A DNA stretch of 50,113 nucleotides from Ardenticatenaceae bacterium (GCA_011525915.1 WYBM01000031.1:1-50113); one strand, 5' to 3'; positions 8,779 to 17,995 are shown, counted from the first letter of the stretch. Translations and numbers: made by a program. Notes: generated by a model from the letters alone, not told the origin.

Positions 8779-10440
8779 CTACTGAGCCCGGTCTACTGAC
8801 AACAAATGCCACTGGCGCACGCCAAATGGGGTAAGAACGTAATTTTGCAGTTCCGGGCTGACGAGTACGGCGCTGAAGCCATGACTGAGGAATACAACAG
8901 GCGCGTCAGCCACAATCTTATCCTCGATGTCTGCATAGAGGGCCATACGCCGGTTTACATCTGGCTCTACCCGCGCCGCGGCCAGCAGGGCATCTATTTC
9001 CGTATTTTGGTAGCCACCAATGTTCTGGCGTGATCGGCTGTGGTAAAGAATGTCCAAAAAGTTTTGGGGGTCAGGGTAGTCGGCGCACCAGCCGCTGCCA
9101 TACAGGTGCCCTACGTTGCCGCCATACAACTCATCATAAAAAAGGTAGGGGTCAATGATGTGCGGCTCGATGGTGACACCTAGAATCTCCTGCCACATGG
9201 TGATAACGGCCGTATCATAATCGCCTACATCACCATAACCGGAGGTAGTATAGGTAAGGGTGGGGAATTGGGTCGCATCCTCATAGCCGGCGGCGGCCAG
9301 AAGCTGCCGTGCCTTTTCCGGGTCATAAGCGTAGCCGCGTTCTGGTTTAAAGATATACCCAGGCATGCCCGGTGGCAGCACACCATCGGCAGGCAAGGCA
9401 TTCCCATCGGCAAAGGTTTCAATGAGCAGGTTTTTGTCTATGGCCAGATTAAACGCCTGACGCACACGAGCATCATCAAAAGGGGGCCGGCGGTTGTTCA
9501 GGCCAATGGTAGACGTACAAAGGGCCACGGCCGTATGCAGTTCATTGTAAAAACGGCTGTTAGGGTCCCGCGCCCGTTCCAGGTTGGCGCCGCCAATGCC
9601 CACCAGATCGATCTTCCCCTGTTCATAGCGTCCCAATGACAACCCTGGCCCCAGGTTGATGACAATGTGCCCTACGGCCGCCGGTTCCAGATAATAGCTG
9701 TCAAAACGGGCCAGCACCATCAGATCATCGTCGCGCCACGTTTGCAGTGTAAAGGGGCCGGTGCCGTTGGGGTGGTGTTCCCACGCATTGTCGCTGACGT
9801 TATGCTGGTCTACCACAAACGCCACCGGGTAGGCCAGTTTTTGCAGGAAGTAAACAACCGGCTCACGCAGGCGCACTTCCAGGGTATGGTCATCTATGAG
9901 CCGCAGGCCGCTGATATGCTCAGCCTGCCCCTCCAGCATCTCGGCCACACCTTCAATATCACCCAGGTACGTCTGGGCAGTGTCCGAGCCGGTAGCCGGG
10001 TGGGCGGCCCGTTCCCACGTGTAAATAACATCCTGGGCCGTGACGGCACGGCCGTCATGAAACACCGCGTTCCGGCGCAAGTAGAAGGTATAGGTACGGC
10101 CGTCGTCGCTCACCGTCCAGCCGGCGGCCAGTTCTGGCTGCACCTGCATCTGTTGGTCCAATGTCACCAGCCCACTGAAGATGTGGCCCAAGGGGCCATC
10201 TGGCCCGCCATGTGTTTTGGCCGGGTCCAGCGTTTGTGGCTGCCCGCTATCAAAAAAGATGGCGTCATGGCGGTCTACACCGGCAGGCATATCCGTGTTG
10301 TTACCGGACAGCGCCTGGTCTACCAGGCGGCAGCTCAGCGCCAGTAGGGCCAGCAAGATGAGCAGAGGCAGCGGCGGGCGGCCAGCGGGCGCAGGGGTGC
10401 TGGGGTTATAAGATAAGGGGCGTTTCATACGCTCTTTCAC
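8779..10440 (-). CDS. Peptide/oligopeptide ABC transporter substrate-binding lipoprotein
   Basis: About 553 residues, family 5 extracellular solute-binding protein. The N terminus has a hydrophobic stretch ending in LLALSC, a lipobox with Cys37, so it is probably anchored to the outer face of the membrane. Family signatures include FDSGQPQTLDPAKTHG, a mid-protein DDHTLEVRLREPVVYFLQKLAYP, DARVRQAFNLAIDK and the late APVVFLSHG. No permease or ATPase gene is nearby, so it works with components encoded elsewhere. The GTG at 10440 and an ATG at 10428 are both possible starts. Confidence 0.9.
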   Translation of the reverse strand: MKERMKRPLSYNPSTPAPAGRPPLPLLILLALLALSCRLVDQALSGNNTDMPAGVDRHDAIFFDSGQPQTLDPAKTHGGPDGPLGHIFSGLVTLDQQMQVQPELAAGWTVSDDGRTYTFYLRRNAVFHDGRAVTAQDVIYTWERAAHPATGSDTAQTYLGDIEGVAEMLEGQAEHISGLRLIDDHTLEVRLREPVVYFLQKLAYPVAFVVDQHNVSDNAWEHHPNGTGPFTLQTWRDDDLMVLARFDSYYLEPAAVGHIVINLGPGLSLGRYEQGKIDLVGIGGANLERARDPNSRFYNELHTAVALCTSTIGLNNRRPPFDDARVRQAFNLAIDKNLLIETFADGNALPADGVLPPGMPGYIFKPERGYAYDPEKARQLLAAAGYEDATQFPTLTYTTSGYGDVGDYDTAVITMWQEILGVTIEPHIIDPYLFYDELYGGNVGHLYGSGWCADYPDPQNFLDILYHSRSRQNIGGYQNTEIDALLAAARVEPDVNRRMALYADIEDKIVADAPVVFLSHGFSAVLVSPELQNYVLTPFGVRQWHLLSVDRAQ

Positions 10441-10486
10441 CTTGACATAATCAATAGTAAGGGGCGGAACGGGGGAGCGTCAGGTA

Positions 10487-11845
10487 TCAATGCTCGCCTG
10501 TCTTGCTCCAATCGCGCCGCCTTTTGAAAACAATCAGACCCATCAACAACAAAGGCACCAGACCCAGATTACAAATACCGGGGTTGGCCGCCGGGGCAGT
10601 GGCGGGCGGTACGGCCGTGGCGGCAGCCGCCGGGGGGGTGGGCAGGCTGACAGGTAGTCCCTCTGGGATGATGGTGGGGATGGCCGCCGGATTGATGGCG
10701 GTAGGGGTGGGCGGGATGTCCCGCGATGGCAGCCCCATGTGCGCCCGCCATTCCTGCTCCAGGCCATCGACGTTAAAGCCGTACACGGCTTCCAGAGCGG
10801 CGTCTGTGCTCTGGCCCGCAGCCAGGGTAAGGATCAGCTGCTGCATGGGTTCACGGCCGTACGTTTCCAATAAATAGGCCACCGTGCTGTAGCTCTGGCT
10901 GTAGGCAATGCCAGCCTCTGGACCATGGGCAGAAAAGGCACCGTTCAGGCTGCGCAGCGGCTCAAAGGCACTGTCGGCCATACCCCGTTTGATGTCTGCT
11001 TCAATGTCTGGGGACGGCTCACCTTCGGCGTAGACGGCCAACCCTTCTTCCAGCCAGTTGGGGCGGCTGCCGCCCACGCAGCTGCGGCCGTATTGGGCCA
11101 CCACCAGGTGCGCCAGCTCATGCGGCACCACGTCTTGCCCCCAGGTGCCGGCCAGCGACGGCGGAATGCCCATGAGGATGACGTTGTAATCACTAAAAGC
11201 CACACCGCCGGCCCACTCTTGAATGTACAATACCACGTCACGCATATCTTCACTGCTGCCATAGATGAAGAGGTTAACGTCATCTTGTAGTTGGATGCCC
11301 ATGTCACTCTCCAGCCGGTCCAGGCCGGAGACGGCCGCGTCTAACAGCCCCGGCCCCACATTACCTTCATACCAGTGCAGCTTCAAATTATCGGCTTCAA
11401 CCGTCTGCCAGGTGTAACGGCCGTCGCTGAAGGTGTGGCTTTGTGGGGGGGTGGTCAGGCTGCGGCCGTCGGCGTCTGTAAGCGTCCATGACCAGGTGAC
11501 GGTGGCCCCCGGCGGGGGGTTGCCAGACCGTACCATTTCCCACGTCCATGCTAACGAATCGCCGGTAACTGCTACCGGCACGGCAGCGGCGGCCTCCAGG
11601 CAGCTTGCCCGGCTTACATCATAGTGCAGGGTAGCCTGGGCAATGGACGCCGCGGTGGATGTCTCGGCATCCACTGCCAGGCGAAAGGTCACCTGGCGCG
11701 GATACCTGCTGTCATCCAATTCGTTGGTTTGCACACTGAAGGGGGCAGATTGAGCTTGAAGCGAAGCGGGGGCAGCCGTCCCCCTCAGGAGCAGTAAAAA
11801 AAGGAAACAAACAACAACACGTGAGGTCATTTTTGTGGCCATCAT
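10487..11845 (-). CDS. Secreted MA-family zinc peptidase-like protein with C-terminal anchor
   Basis: About 452 residues from the ATG chosen at 11845. A signal peptide (VVVCFLFLLLLRGTAAPASLQA) is followed by a beta-rich domain and a gluzincin-type domain: HELAH at about 242-246 and, about 20 residues on, WLEEGLAVYAEG with the third zinc-ligand Glu. A Pro/Ala/Thr linker (about 405-425) leads to a terminal membrane helix and a basic tail (KRRRDWSK). The frame stays open upstream to 12004, but that extension is the translation of a non-coding double-hairpin repeat (11907-11962), so it is unlikely to be protein. The substrate is unknown. Confidence 0.8.
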   Translation of the reverse strand: MMATKMTSRVVVCFLFLLLLRGTAAPASLQAQSAPFSVQTNELDDSRYPRQVTFRLAVDAETSTAASIAQATLHYDVSRASCLEAAAAVPVAVTGDSLAWTWEMVRSGNPPPGATVTWSWTLTDADGRSLTTPPQSHTFSDGRYTWQTVEADNLKLHWYEGNVGPGLLDAAVSGLDRLESDMGIQLQDDVNLFIYGSSEDMRDVVLYIQEWAGGVAFSDYNVILMGIPPSLAGTWGQDVVPHELAHLVVAQYGRSCVGGSRPNWLEEGLAVYAEGEPSPDIEADIKRGMADSAFEPLRSLNGAFSAHGPEAGIAYSQSYSTVAYLLETYGREPMQQLILTLAAGQSTDAALEAVYGFNVDGLEQEWRAHMGLPSRDIPPTPTAINPAAIPTIIPEGLPVSLPTPPAAAATAVPPATAPAANPGICNLGLVPLLLMGLIVFKRRRDWSKTGEH

Positions 11846-11906
11846 GCGCTTATTATGCCGTTTTACGGCCGTATCGCCTACCTTTACGTCAGGTGATCGG
11901 CAAAAA

Positions 11907-11962
11907 GTAGGGGCAGGTCTTGTACCTGCCCCGCTCAGGGCGACCACAAGGGTCGCCCCTAC
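11907..11962. repeat. 56-bp double-hairpin repeat with GTAGGGGC ends
   Basis: The segment opens with GTAGGGGC and closes with GCCCCTAC. Inside are two hairpins side by side: GGGCAGGT..ACCTGCCC and GGGCGACC..GGGTCGCCC. It resembles the REP-like elements scattered in many bacterial genomes whose translation reads ATLVVAL.GAGTRPAPT. It lies upstream of the peptidase gene and within its spurious N-terminal extension. Confidence 0.65.
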
Positions 11963-12011
11963 CAACGTGTGATTTTTTGTGAAACAGTGTATTTTGCCAG
12001 CCATTCAGCAT

Positions 12012-12042
12012 AAAAAAGACCCTGCGGGCAGCTCCCGCAGGG
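12012..12042 (-). terminator. Rho-independent terminator for the GEVED-domain gene
   Basis: On the minus strand CCCTGCGGG and CCCGCAGGG pair perfectly around a five-base loop (12020-12042) and are followed by TCTTTTTT. It lies 37-67 bases downstream of the stop codon of the gene ending at 12079. Confidence 0.88.
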
Positions 12043-12078
12043 CCTGGTAATCACTCACATGGGGAATGACAGCATCAA

Positions 12079-13434
12079 TCAGGCCGCGCGGCGGCGCGCC
12101 CAGAGCACAGTCCCACTAAGAACCACCAGCAGCAAGACGCCAACCAACAGGCTCACGGCCAGGGTGGGGCTGCTGCTCACGGCCATGTCTTGCAGGGTCA
12201 CGGCCGTGGGGGTGAAGGTCCAAAAATAATCTTCCACTTCGCCGGTGGCCACAGAGCCTGTCACCGTATTACACGTTTGGCCGTTTTGGCACACTCGAAA
12301 ACGGGCATACACATCCTGATTGGTGCCTGGGAAGGAACCAACTGGAATTGAAAATGAGTAGAAAGAGTTGCTATTACCTACAGCGGCATTATTGATAATA
12401 ACCTCATTCGGGCCAGTGAAATCACCACTATCATCCCAATCAATCCACCCATTCAACCGGCACGTTCCGGAGCAACCCTGAACAGACACCTGCACCGTGC
12501 CACCATTGGTAGAATTCCAGGGGCCATTAAGATCGCTTCGGACAACGCCTGCTTCATCACTTAATGAGGCAGTGTCATCGCCATTGGCCAATGCCGATGG
12601 TACCCCATCAGCTTCCCCATCTCGATCACCCCCCAGCCTTAGCCCGGTGGTTAATTGGTGACGGGCACCGTTTTGGGCGATGGTGGTCATGGCGTAGGAG
12701 TTTGGTAAATCACCCAGATCAAGACCGGCATCGGTGGAATCAAAAAAGTCAAGGGCCACATCCAGGGCGGTGGTGGGTGCACCCTGGTTAAAGAATATTT
12801 GTACGGCGCCGGCATTGTTGGCATTGGCGCCGGCGCCGAAGGTGGAAAAACCGGTATACGGCATCAGGAAGTCCACGGCTTCTCCCGGGGCAATGCCGCC
12901 GGGTAAAGAGAGGGCATATTCTATATAGTCGGCTGGATTATTGGTGGTGCCGTTGTAGATGCGGAAATGGGCGGTTGACGCCAGGTCATTTTCCACCACC
13001 CGAATGCGCATGTGGGTGTTGGCGCCGCTGTCTGTTAGATCCGGGCAGGTGGGCGTGCACAACCCGTCGGGATCTAAGGTGGTGGGAGCGCCGTCAGCGC
13101 CATCAAAGGTCACCGTACCTCTGCCCTGCGTGCCGGTGGCCGAAGAAAAGGTGAGCGCGCCATTGGCCGGCGCCCCACTGTTTGAAGCCAGGGTAACGTC
13201 AGAACCAGACACCCAGGTAGCCTCAAAGTCACGCTCACCGCCCAGGCTGGCGCCATCCACGGTAGCGTTGGACGCACTCGGTGTACCACTGTTAACGGTA
13301 ATGGACTGGGTAACCCCATTAAAGGCATCAATCATCACATCCACGGCGTAAGCCACAGCAAAAAACAGAACAATCATCACCCCGGCTAACAGACCGCTGG
13401 CGATATATTTTTTGACTTGTCCAAACATTTTCAT
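12079..13434 (-). CDS. Surface protein with GEVED domain and C-terminal membrane anchor
   Basis: 451 residues. An N-terminal hydrophobic signal (LLAGVMIVLFFAVAYAVDV) precedes beta-sandwich sequence rich in Gly, Asn, Thr and Asp. A second part starts at LDLGDLPNSYA (about 241-252), a typical lead-in to GEVED domains, and ends with the signature TGEVEDYFWTF (about 398-408). A membrane helix (SLLVGVLLLVVLSGTVLWA) and ARRRAA tail finish the protein. Cys pairs (CTPTC, CSGTC) may form disulfides outside the cell. The start at 13434 follows AAGGAG seven bases upstream. A cell-surface or adhesive role is an inference. Confidence 0.75.
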   Translation of the reverse strand: MKMFGQVKKYIASGLLAGVMIVLFFAVAYAVDVMIDAFNGVTQSITVNSGTPSASNATVDGASLGGERDFEATWVSGSDVTLASNSGAPANGALTFSSATGTQGRGTVTFDGADGAPTTLDPDGLCTPTCPDLTDSGANTHMRIRVVENDLASTAHFRIYNGTTNNPADYIEYALSLPGGIAPGEAVDFLMPYTGFSTFGAGANANNAGAVQIFFNQGAPTTALDVALDFFDSTDAGLDLGDLPNSYAMTTIAQNGARHQLTTGLRLGGDRDGEADGVPSALANGDDTASLSDEAGVVRSDLNGPWNSTNGGTVQVSVQGCSGTCRLNGWIDWDDSGDFTGPNEVIINNAAVGNSNSFYSFSIPVGSFPGTNQDVYARFRVCQNGQTCNTVTGSVATGEVEDYFWTFTPTAVTLQDMAVSSSPTLAVSLLVGVLLLVVLSGTVLWARRRAA

Positions 13435-13596
13435 AGTCTCACTCCTTTAAACAGTTGCTAATTGGGGGTCCAATGTTACTCCCCACTGACTTAAGTACTC
13501 CACAGCCTCACACCCCATTAAAATATCATAAACATCATTCTACACGCATGTAGCTTTTAATTCCGTTGGAATTTGGTTGGAAAATGCAGCCCCGGT
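13435..13596. other. Short AT-rich intergenic region
   Basis: Holds the ribosome site of the GEVED gene (AAGGAG on the minus strand near 13442-13447) and the end of the next minus-strand gene. No convincing terminator or promoter hexamers were seen. Confidence 0.4.
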
Positions 13597-15366
13597 TCAA
13601 CGGCCGTGCCGCCACCACCAGCCGCCCAACAGCAGCGCCAACACCAGCCCTCCACCCACAAAAAGGAAAGAAAGCGGGTTGGCAGCCGTGGTCTGGCCGT
13701 CGGCGGGCACGGCTGGGGGCGCGGGTGCCGTTGGCGGCCGTGCTGCTACCTCTGTGGCCGGGGCGGGTGTATGGGTGGCCGCCGGCGTAATGGAGGGTGA
13801 AGGGGTAGGCGTGGCTGACGCTGTAAGCGTAGGGCGTGGCGTGGGCGTGCGGGAAGCCGTGGGCACGGCCGTGGCTGTGTGGGCCGCAGCGATGGCCGTG
13901 GTGGCCGTAAAGACGGCCGTGCTGGTGGGGGCAGCCGGATCAGGGGTATGGGTAGGCCCGGCGTCTGTAGTGGCTGTACCGGCGGAAGCAGGAGAAGGCG
14001 CCGCCCCACCCGGCGGTGCGTCCGGAACGGAACCACCTTCCTTGGCCTGCACCAGGTAATAGACAGCACCACCGATCATGCAGTAATCCCCGGCCGTTTG
14101 CACACACAGCGCGCCGGGCAGGTCTACGGTGAAGGTACCATTCTTGGCGCTGATGGTGCGTCGGCTGCCCCACATGTCTATCAAGACGGCCGTGCTGGCC
14201 GTGGCTTCAACAGTTGCCTGCTGCGGTGCCGGCAAGCGAGAAAAGAGGACGTGGGTGGTGAAGGTACCTTGATCCAGCCGCACCTGCCCCACTTCATTCC
14301 AGCGTTCGCGCCGGGCGCCCTGCACCCCGGCCTGGTAACGAATGGCTACCTGGTAACTATTAAACGCCGGCCGCCGCGAGCCATCCAGGCGCAGCAGACC
14401 AAAGGGCTCCGGGTTGGCGGCTTCGTCGCCAGGGACATCTTGCAATTTGTAGATGGCAATGCGCTGTGCCCCGGCGGCTATGGCCACGGCCAATGCCTGG
14501 GGGATGTACGCCGCCTGCTCATCCAGCGTCACCTGGAAGGTCCAGTTGGCCACGGGCCAGGCCGGGTCATTGCTGGGCGGCGCGTTGGTTTCCACCAGCC
14601 ACAGGGGCTTCCAGGGAATGCCCCGGCTTTGCACGGCGCCGTAAAAGTTTTGGATGAGGGAAAAGACACTGTCGGGTTGGAAATAGAGATGGGCGGTGGT
14701 GGCGTCAAAGTAATAGTTGTGATTGGGCGCAGCCGGATCGGCCACAATAATATCTAAAAATTCATAGATATAGTTAGGGTTCCAGAAGTAGGTGAAGGCG
14801 GGCAGGTGAATGACGGCCTGGGGGTTGGTTTCTTTGGCCACCAGGTAAGCGGTGCGCTGCAGTTGGAAGAACTCTTGCGTAGAGCCGGGCCAGGTATAGC
14901 CGGGAGCATGGGGATCATTGATGTCTGGCTCATTCCAGATGATCCAATGGCGAATACGGCCGTTGTAGCGGCTGACCGCCTCCCGCACAAACGTAGCCCA
15001 CGTATTATTAGGGTCATTGTGGGGCAGGTTTAACCCGGCGGGCAGGCCGCCAGCCCAGGCCCATTCAGGCACCCCAATGAGCAGGCCAACGACGGTACGG
15101 CCGTTGGCGATTTCGTTGTTGATCTGGGCATCACTGACGGTGGGCGTCCAGGTACCGGGGCCGCCGGCCTGCACTTCGGCCCACTGAAAGCGCACCCGTG
15201 TCCAGGCCACACCTAGATTGTTAGCCTCGGTCGAGTTGACATAACTTTCCACCACCCCAAAGCGCGCGTCTACCGGCGCATAGGCCGCTTTGGCCGGCGA
15301 TGGCATGACGCTGCCGGCCAGCATCGGCAGAAAGAATAGACATAACGTTAGTTTCAGTAATTTCAT
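13597..15366 (-). CDS. Secreted, C-terminally anchored glycoside hydrolase-like TIM-barrel protein
   Basis: 589 residues. Signal peptide (about 1-28). The catalytic region resembles clan GH-A barrels, such as GH39/GH5-like proteins: HWIIWNEPDINDP with the probable acid/base Glu146, and PLWLVETNAPPS with the probable nucleophile Glu259. A beta-domain follows, then a long Thr/Pro/Ala linker (about 450-555) containing several Thr-Ala-Val units encoded by ACGGCCGT, then a membrane helix (FLFVGGGLVLALLLGGWWW) and a short basic tail. It is presumably displayed on the outer face of the cell and acts on a polysaccharide of unknown type. No strong ribosome site was seen at 15366. Confidence 0.78.
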   Translation of the reverse strand: MKLLKLTLCLFFLPMLAGSVMPSPAKAAYAPVDARFGVVESYVNSTEANNLGVAWTRVRFQWAEVQAGGPGTWTPTVSDAQINNEIANGRTVVGLLIGVPEWAWAGGLPAGLNLPHNDPNNTWATFVREAVSRYNGRIRHWIIWNEPDINDPHAPGYTWPGSTQEFFQLQRTAYLVAKETNPQAVIHLPAFTYFWNPNYIYEFLDIIVADPAAPNHNYYFDATTAHLYFQPDSVFSLIQNFYGAVQSRGIPWKPLWLVETNAPPSNDPAWPVANWTFQVTLDEQAAYIPQALAVAIAAGAQRIAIYKLQDVPGDEAANPEPFGLLRLDGSRRPAFNSYQVAIRYQAGVQGARRERWNEVGQVRLDQGTFTTHVLFSRLPAPQQATVEATASTAVLIDMWGSRRTISAKNGTFTVDLPGALCVQTAGDYCMIGGAVYYLVQAKEGGSVPDAPPGGAAPSPASAGTATTDAGPTHTPDPAAPTSTAVFTATTAIAAAHTATAVPTASRTPTPRPTLTASATPTPSPSITPAATHTPAPATEVAARPPTAPAPPAVPADGQTTAANPLSFLFVGGGLVLALLLGGWWWRHGR

Positions 15367-15375
15367 GCTGTAAGT

Positions 15376-16242
15376 TTACCGGGGGCTGCCCGTGGTCGGC
15401 AACTCATAATTGAGGATCAGCAGCTCCGTGATGGGGCCACGCCGGTCAGCCTTGCTGTTAATGTTCCGGCGGGCGGGGATGGGGATGAGATGATAGCCAC
15501 GGCCGTCATACAATTCATAGATTAAGGGGGCGCTGGAGTTACTTAACATAACCTTGCAGCCGCGAGTACTTAAATCATGAACCGTTTGCGCCAGGCGGCA
15601 TTGATCTCCATTGTCAAAACCATACCGATTATAACTGGTGAAGCTGCTGGTAGCGCTGAGGGGGGCATAGGGGGGATCCAGGTAGACAAAGTCTCCTTTT
15701 CCCGCCTTTGCCAGGATGTCCGCAAAGTCGGCCGCACATAATTTCACCCCTTGCAAGGCATGGGCGGCAGCACGCAGGCGCTCTTTGTCACAAATTTTGG
15801 GGTTTTTATAGCGGCCAAACGGGACGTTAAAGGCCCCTTTGCTGTTCTCACGGTAGAGACCATTGTAACAGGTTTTATTAAGGTAGATCAGGCGGGCGGC
15901 GCGAGCGACGGCCGTTAAGTCTGCCGGGTTTTGGGCCCGAATGGCGTAATAATAATCAGCCTCGTTCCGGTGTGGTTCCAGCGCCCGGATGACCCCCTCC
16001 ACATCTGCTTGTACAGTACGGTAAAGGTCCATAAGATGGGCACTGCGATCTGAAAGCAGTGCCGGTTTAGGCTGCCAGTAAAAGTAAACGGCCGCACTAC
16101 CTGTAAAGGGTTCAAAATAGCGCCGTATAGAAGCGGATGGGGGTAAATAGAGTTTATAACGGGGCAATAATCTCTGTTTACCACCGGCCCACTTTAAGAA
16201 GGGCAGGGTGGGGCAGGTGCTGGGTAAATCATGGGGCTGCAT
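15376..16242 (-). CDS. dam: DNA adenine methylase (D12 class, Dam-like)
   Basis: About 288 residues from the ATG at 16242. FLKWAGGK and FEPFTGSAAVYF bind SAM, and FVYLDPPYAPL is the DPPY catalytic motif; target recognition segments include LNKTCYNGLYRENSKGAFNVPFG. This is the family that methylates adenine, often in GATC. No restriction gene is adjacent, so it looks like a solitary methylase. The frame is open up to 16356, overlapping the upstream methyltransferase by 32 bases. The ATG at 16242 is preferred because it lies six bases after a perfect TATAAT on the minus strand, consistent with a leaderless transcript, and it starts just before the conserved core. Confidence 0.9.
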   Translation of the reverse strand: MQPHDLPSTCPTLPFLKWAGGKQRLLPRYKLYLPPSASIRRYFEPFTGSAAVYFYWQPKPALLSDRSAHLMDLYRTVQADVEGVIRALEPHRNEADYYYAIRAQNPADLTAVARAARLIYLNKTCYNGLYRENSKGAFNVPFGRYKNPKICDKERLRAAAHALQGVKLCAADFADILAKAGKGDFVYLDPPYAPLSATSSFTSYNRYGFDNGDQCRLAQTVHDLSTRGCKVMLSNSSAPLIYELYDGRGYHLIPIPARRNINSKADRRGPITELLILNYELPTTGSPR

Positions 16243-16324
16243 GCCCCCATTATACGCAGCCGGGTGGACTTTGCGCGAACCAAATCCCAGATCAGGTGGG
16301 GGCGTCACCCGGCCGGGCAGGTGA

Positions 16325-17221
16325 TCAGACCGGCTCTTTAAAATCGTAGAGGCCATTTTCCACGCGCCATTGCTGGCGGCATTGAGGGTTGGGGCAGGTA
16401 AAACGGCCGTCTACCGGCTTATCCAGGGGGGTTTTACAGGTGGGGCAGGCAAAAAAAGCGGGAGGCACGGCCGTTGGCCCTGAGGCCGGGTGTGTAACTT
16501 GCATAAATACACTGGGGGACAACTGGCACCAATTGCCGGTGTGTTGGGCCAGCGCGTCTAACGTCACCAACAGGCTGGTGGGGGCCAGCTTTTTCAGGGG
16601 TGCAAACCGGTAATGGGAGACGGTCAGCGCCCGGCCAGGCGAAAACCCCACGGCTAACAATTGTTGGCGAATCCATTGGGGGTGGAAGTCAAAGTTAAGT
16701 GCGGCAAATTCCACCGGCTCAGGGGAAAAGGGGGACCATGCCTGGCGGCCAACCCAATAACGGGCAATGGCTTTGAGGTTTTTCTTGTTGGCAAATTCCA
16801 GCACATAACAGCCTTGGGGGCGGGCGATGCGTGCCAGCTCATAAAACAACGCCGGCGCGTCGGCGGCATGATGCAGGGTGCGAATTTGCACCAGGGTGCT
16901 AAAAAGGCCGTCTACAAAAGGCATGGTATACCAGTTACCGGCTACGTAAATAAAGCGGGGGTCATTTTCCAACTGCGCCTGAGCCTCGCGCAGCAGGGAA
17001 CGCGAGTAATCAAAAAGGACAACCCGGCCGTAGCCACGATATTCATGGGCCAGACGGCCGTAGCCGGCCCCAATTTCTATGAGCGTATCGCCCGCGGGTG
17101 GCATCAACCGGCGTAACGCAATTCTTTCAACCTGATCTTCATAGTCACGGCCCTGGCCTTCCCAAAAGCGCGTGCGGTAATCAGAGCCTTCGTAGTCACA
17201 AACTGGAGGTAATTCAATCAT
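16325..17221 (-). CDS. Class I SAM-dependent methyltransferase with zinc-ribbon tail
   Basis: 298 residues. The SAM-binding core is seen as DTLIEIGAGYGRLAHEY (about 45-61), then FDYSRSLLREAQ, MPFVDGLFSTLVQIRTLHH and ELARIARPQGCYVLEF. The last 45 residues (CPTCKTPL with FTCPNPQC) form a four-Cys ribbon like Trm112 or small zinc-ribbon domains. The substrate cannot be told: small molecules, lipids or quinones are possible. It lies in line with the Dam gene downstream. Confidence 0.82.
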   Translation of the reverse strand: MIELPPVCDYEGSDYRTRFWEGQGRDYEDQVERIALRRLMPPAGDTLIEIGAGYGRLAHEYRGYGRVVLFDYSRSLLREAQAQLENDPRFIYVAGNWYTMPFVDGLFSTLVQIRTLHHAADAPALFYELARIARPQGCYVLEFANKKNLKAIARYWVGRQAWSPFSPEPVEFAALNFDFHPQWIRQQLLAVGFSPGRALTVSHYRFAPLKKLAPTSLLVTLDALAQHTGNWCQLSPSVFMQVTHPASGPTAVPPAFFACPTCKTPLDKPVDGRFTCPNPQCRQQWRVENGLYDFKEPV

Positions 17222-17279
17222 AGGAATGAATTATAGTCACTTTATCCTTACCTGTCTGGCCGTTGACAAGATGGGCGGC

Positions 17280-17897
17280 CTACGGACCAGGGGCGGTAAC
17301 CGACCCAGTCGCCCGCTGAATCAGCTCTTCGTTTGAAGAGGGCAGGTTAGTTACCAGGTCATCCAGCGGTGTAAACAGGCTTTGCAGCTTATCAAAGGGA
17401 ACCCCCAGGTCGGTGCGGCTTAATTGAATTTGCACGGGCACGTTCATGACCACAGGCACTGTCTGGCTCACCGGCACCTGCATATTAAGGGCCACGGGTA
17501 AGGCGGTATCTTTAGGCAGTACCAAAGAGACGGTGCCATTGATGGCGCCGCCGCCGCCGGGTAATACAAAGGTCGTGCTTATATTGTCCAGGGTGACAGG
17601 ATCGGTGAGGATCACCACAGTCTCTGCTGAAAGGGGAATGGTGGTCCGTAAGGGCATTTCCGTATCCAGGGGGATTGTTTGTGATATGGTGGCCGAATTC
17701 ATCATGACAAAACTATCATTGAGCCCGGTGACAATAGGCTCCACGGTATTATTGAGAATCACGGGAAACACCAGGGGGCCAATAAGCAGCAGCACAATCA
17801 ACAGAATAAAGTTGAGCACAAAGGAAAAGATGATGGCAAAGGACTTAAAAGCCTCCCACGGCCGTCCTTCCCAAACCCAACTACTTCTCTCATCCAT
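17280..17897 (-). CDS. Single-pass membrane protein of unknown function
   Basis: 205 residues. A short cytoplasmic N terminus with Trp residues is followed by a strong membrane segment (about 18-48, FSFVLNFILLIVLLLIGPLVFP). The outer part has repeated short beta-like phrases of the type VPVSQTVPVVMNVPVQIQL, Thr/Pro/Val-rich and without Cys. Not recognised as a known family. The start at 17897 follows GGAGG seven bases upstream. Confidence 0.7.
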   Translation of the reverse strand: MDERSSWVWEGRPWEAFKSFAIIFSFVLNFILLIVLLLIGPLVFPVILNNTVEPIVTGLNDSFVMMNSATISQTIPLDTEMPLRTTIPLSAETVVILTDPVTLDNISTTFVLPGGGGAINGTVSLVLPKDTALPVALNMQVPVSQTVPVVMNVPVQIQLSRTDLGVPFDKLQSLFTPLDDLVTNLPSSNEELIQRATGSVTAPGP

Positions 17898-17979
17898 TGT
17901 CTACCTCCAGTTAGAAATCAAGTTGACATATAATGAGCAACGTTATGGTAACACGAAACGGAAAAATAGTAAACCGCAA

Positions 17980-17995
17980 TGTTTCACGGGAAACA
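17980..17995. promoter_or_regulatory. parS: parS-like ParB-binding site
   Basis: TGTTTCACGGGAAACA matches the bacterial parS consensus TGTTTCACGTGAAACA at 15 of 16 positions; its reverse complement TGTTTCCCGTGAAACA is a known natural variant form, as far as I recall from Thermus. The match is flanked by CCGCAA and TTGCGG, giving a longer imperfect palindrome (about 17974-18002). It lies between divergent genes and about 5.4 kb from the DnaA-box cluster at 23.4-23.7 kb. An operator for the NYN gene starting at 18009 is the main alternative. Confidence 0.65.

Noticed and set aside
8806..9033. 75-codon plus-strand frame
   Set aside because: Antisense to the end of the solute-binding protein, without motif or ribosome site.
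13879..14757. 292-codon open frame antisense to the glycoside hydrolase gene
   Set aside because: Shadow frame of a high-GC gene; the minus-strand reading has signal peptide, catalytic motifs and membrane anchor.
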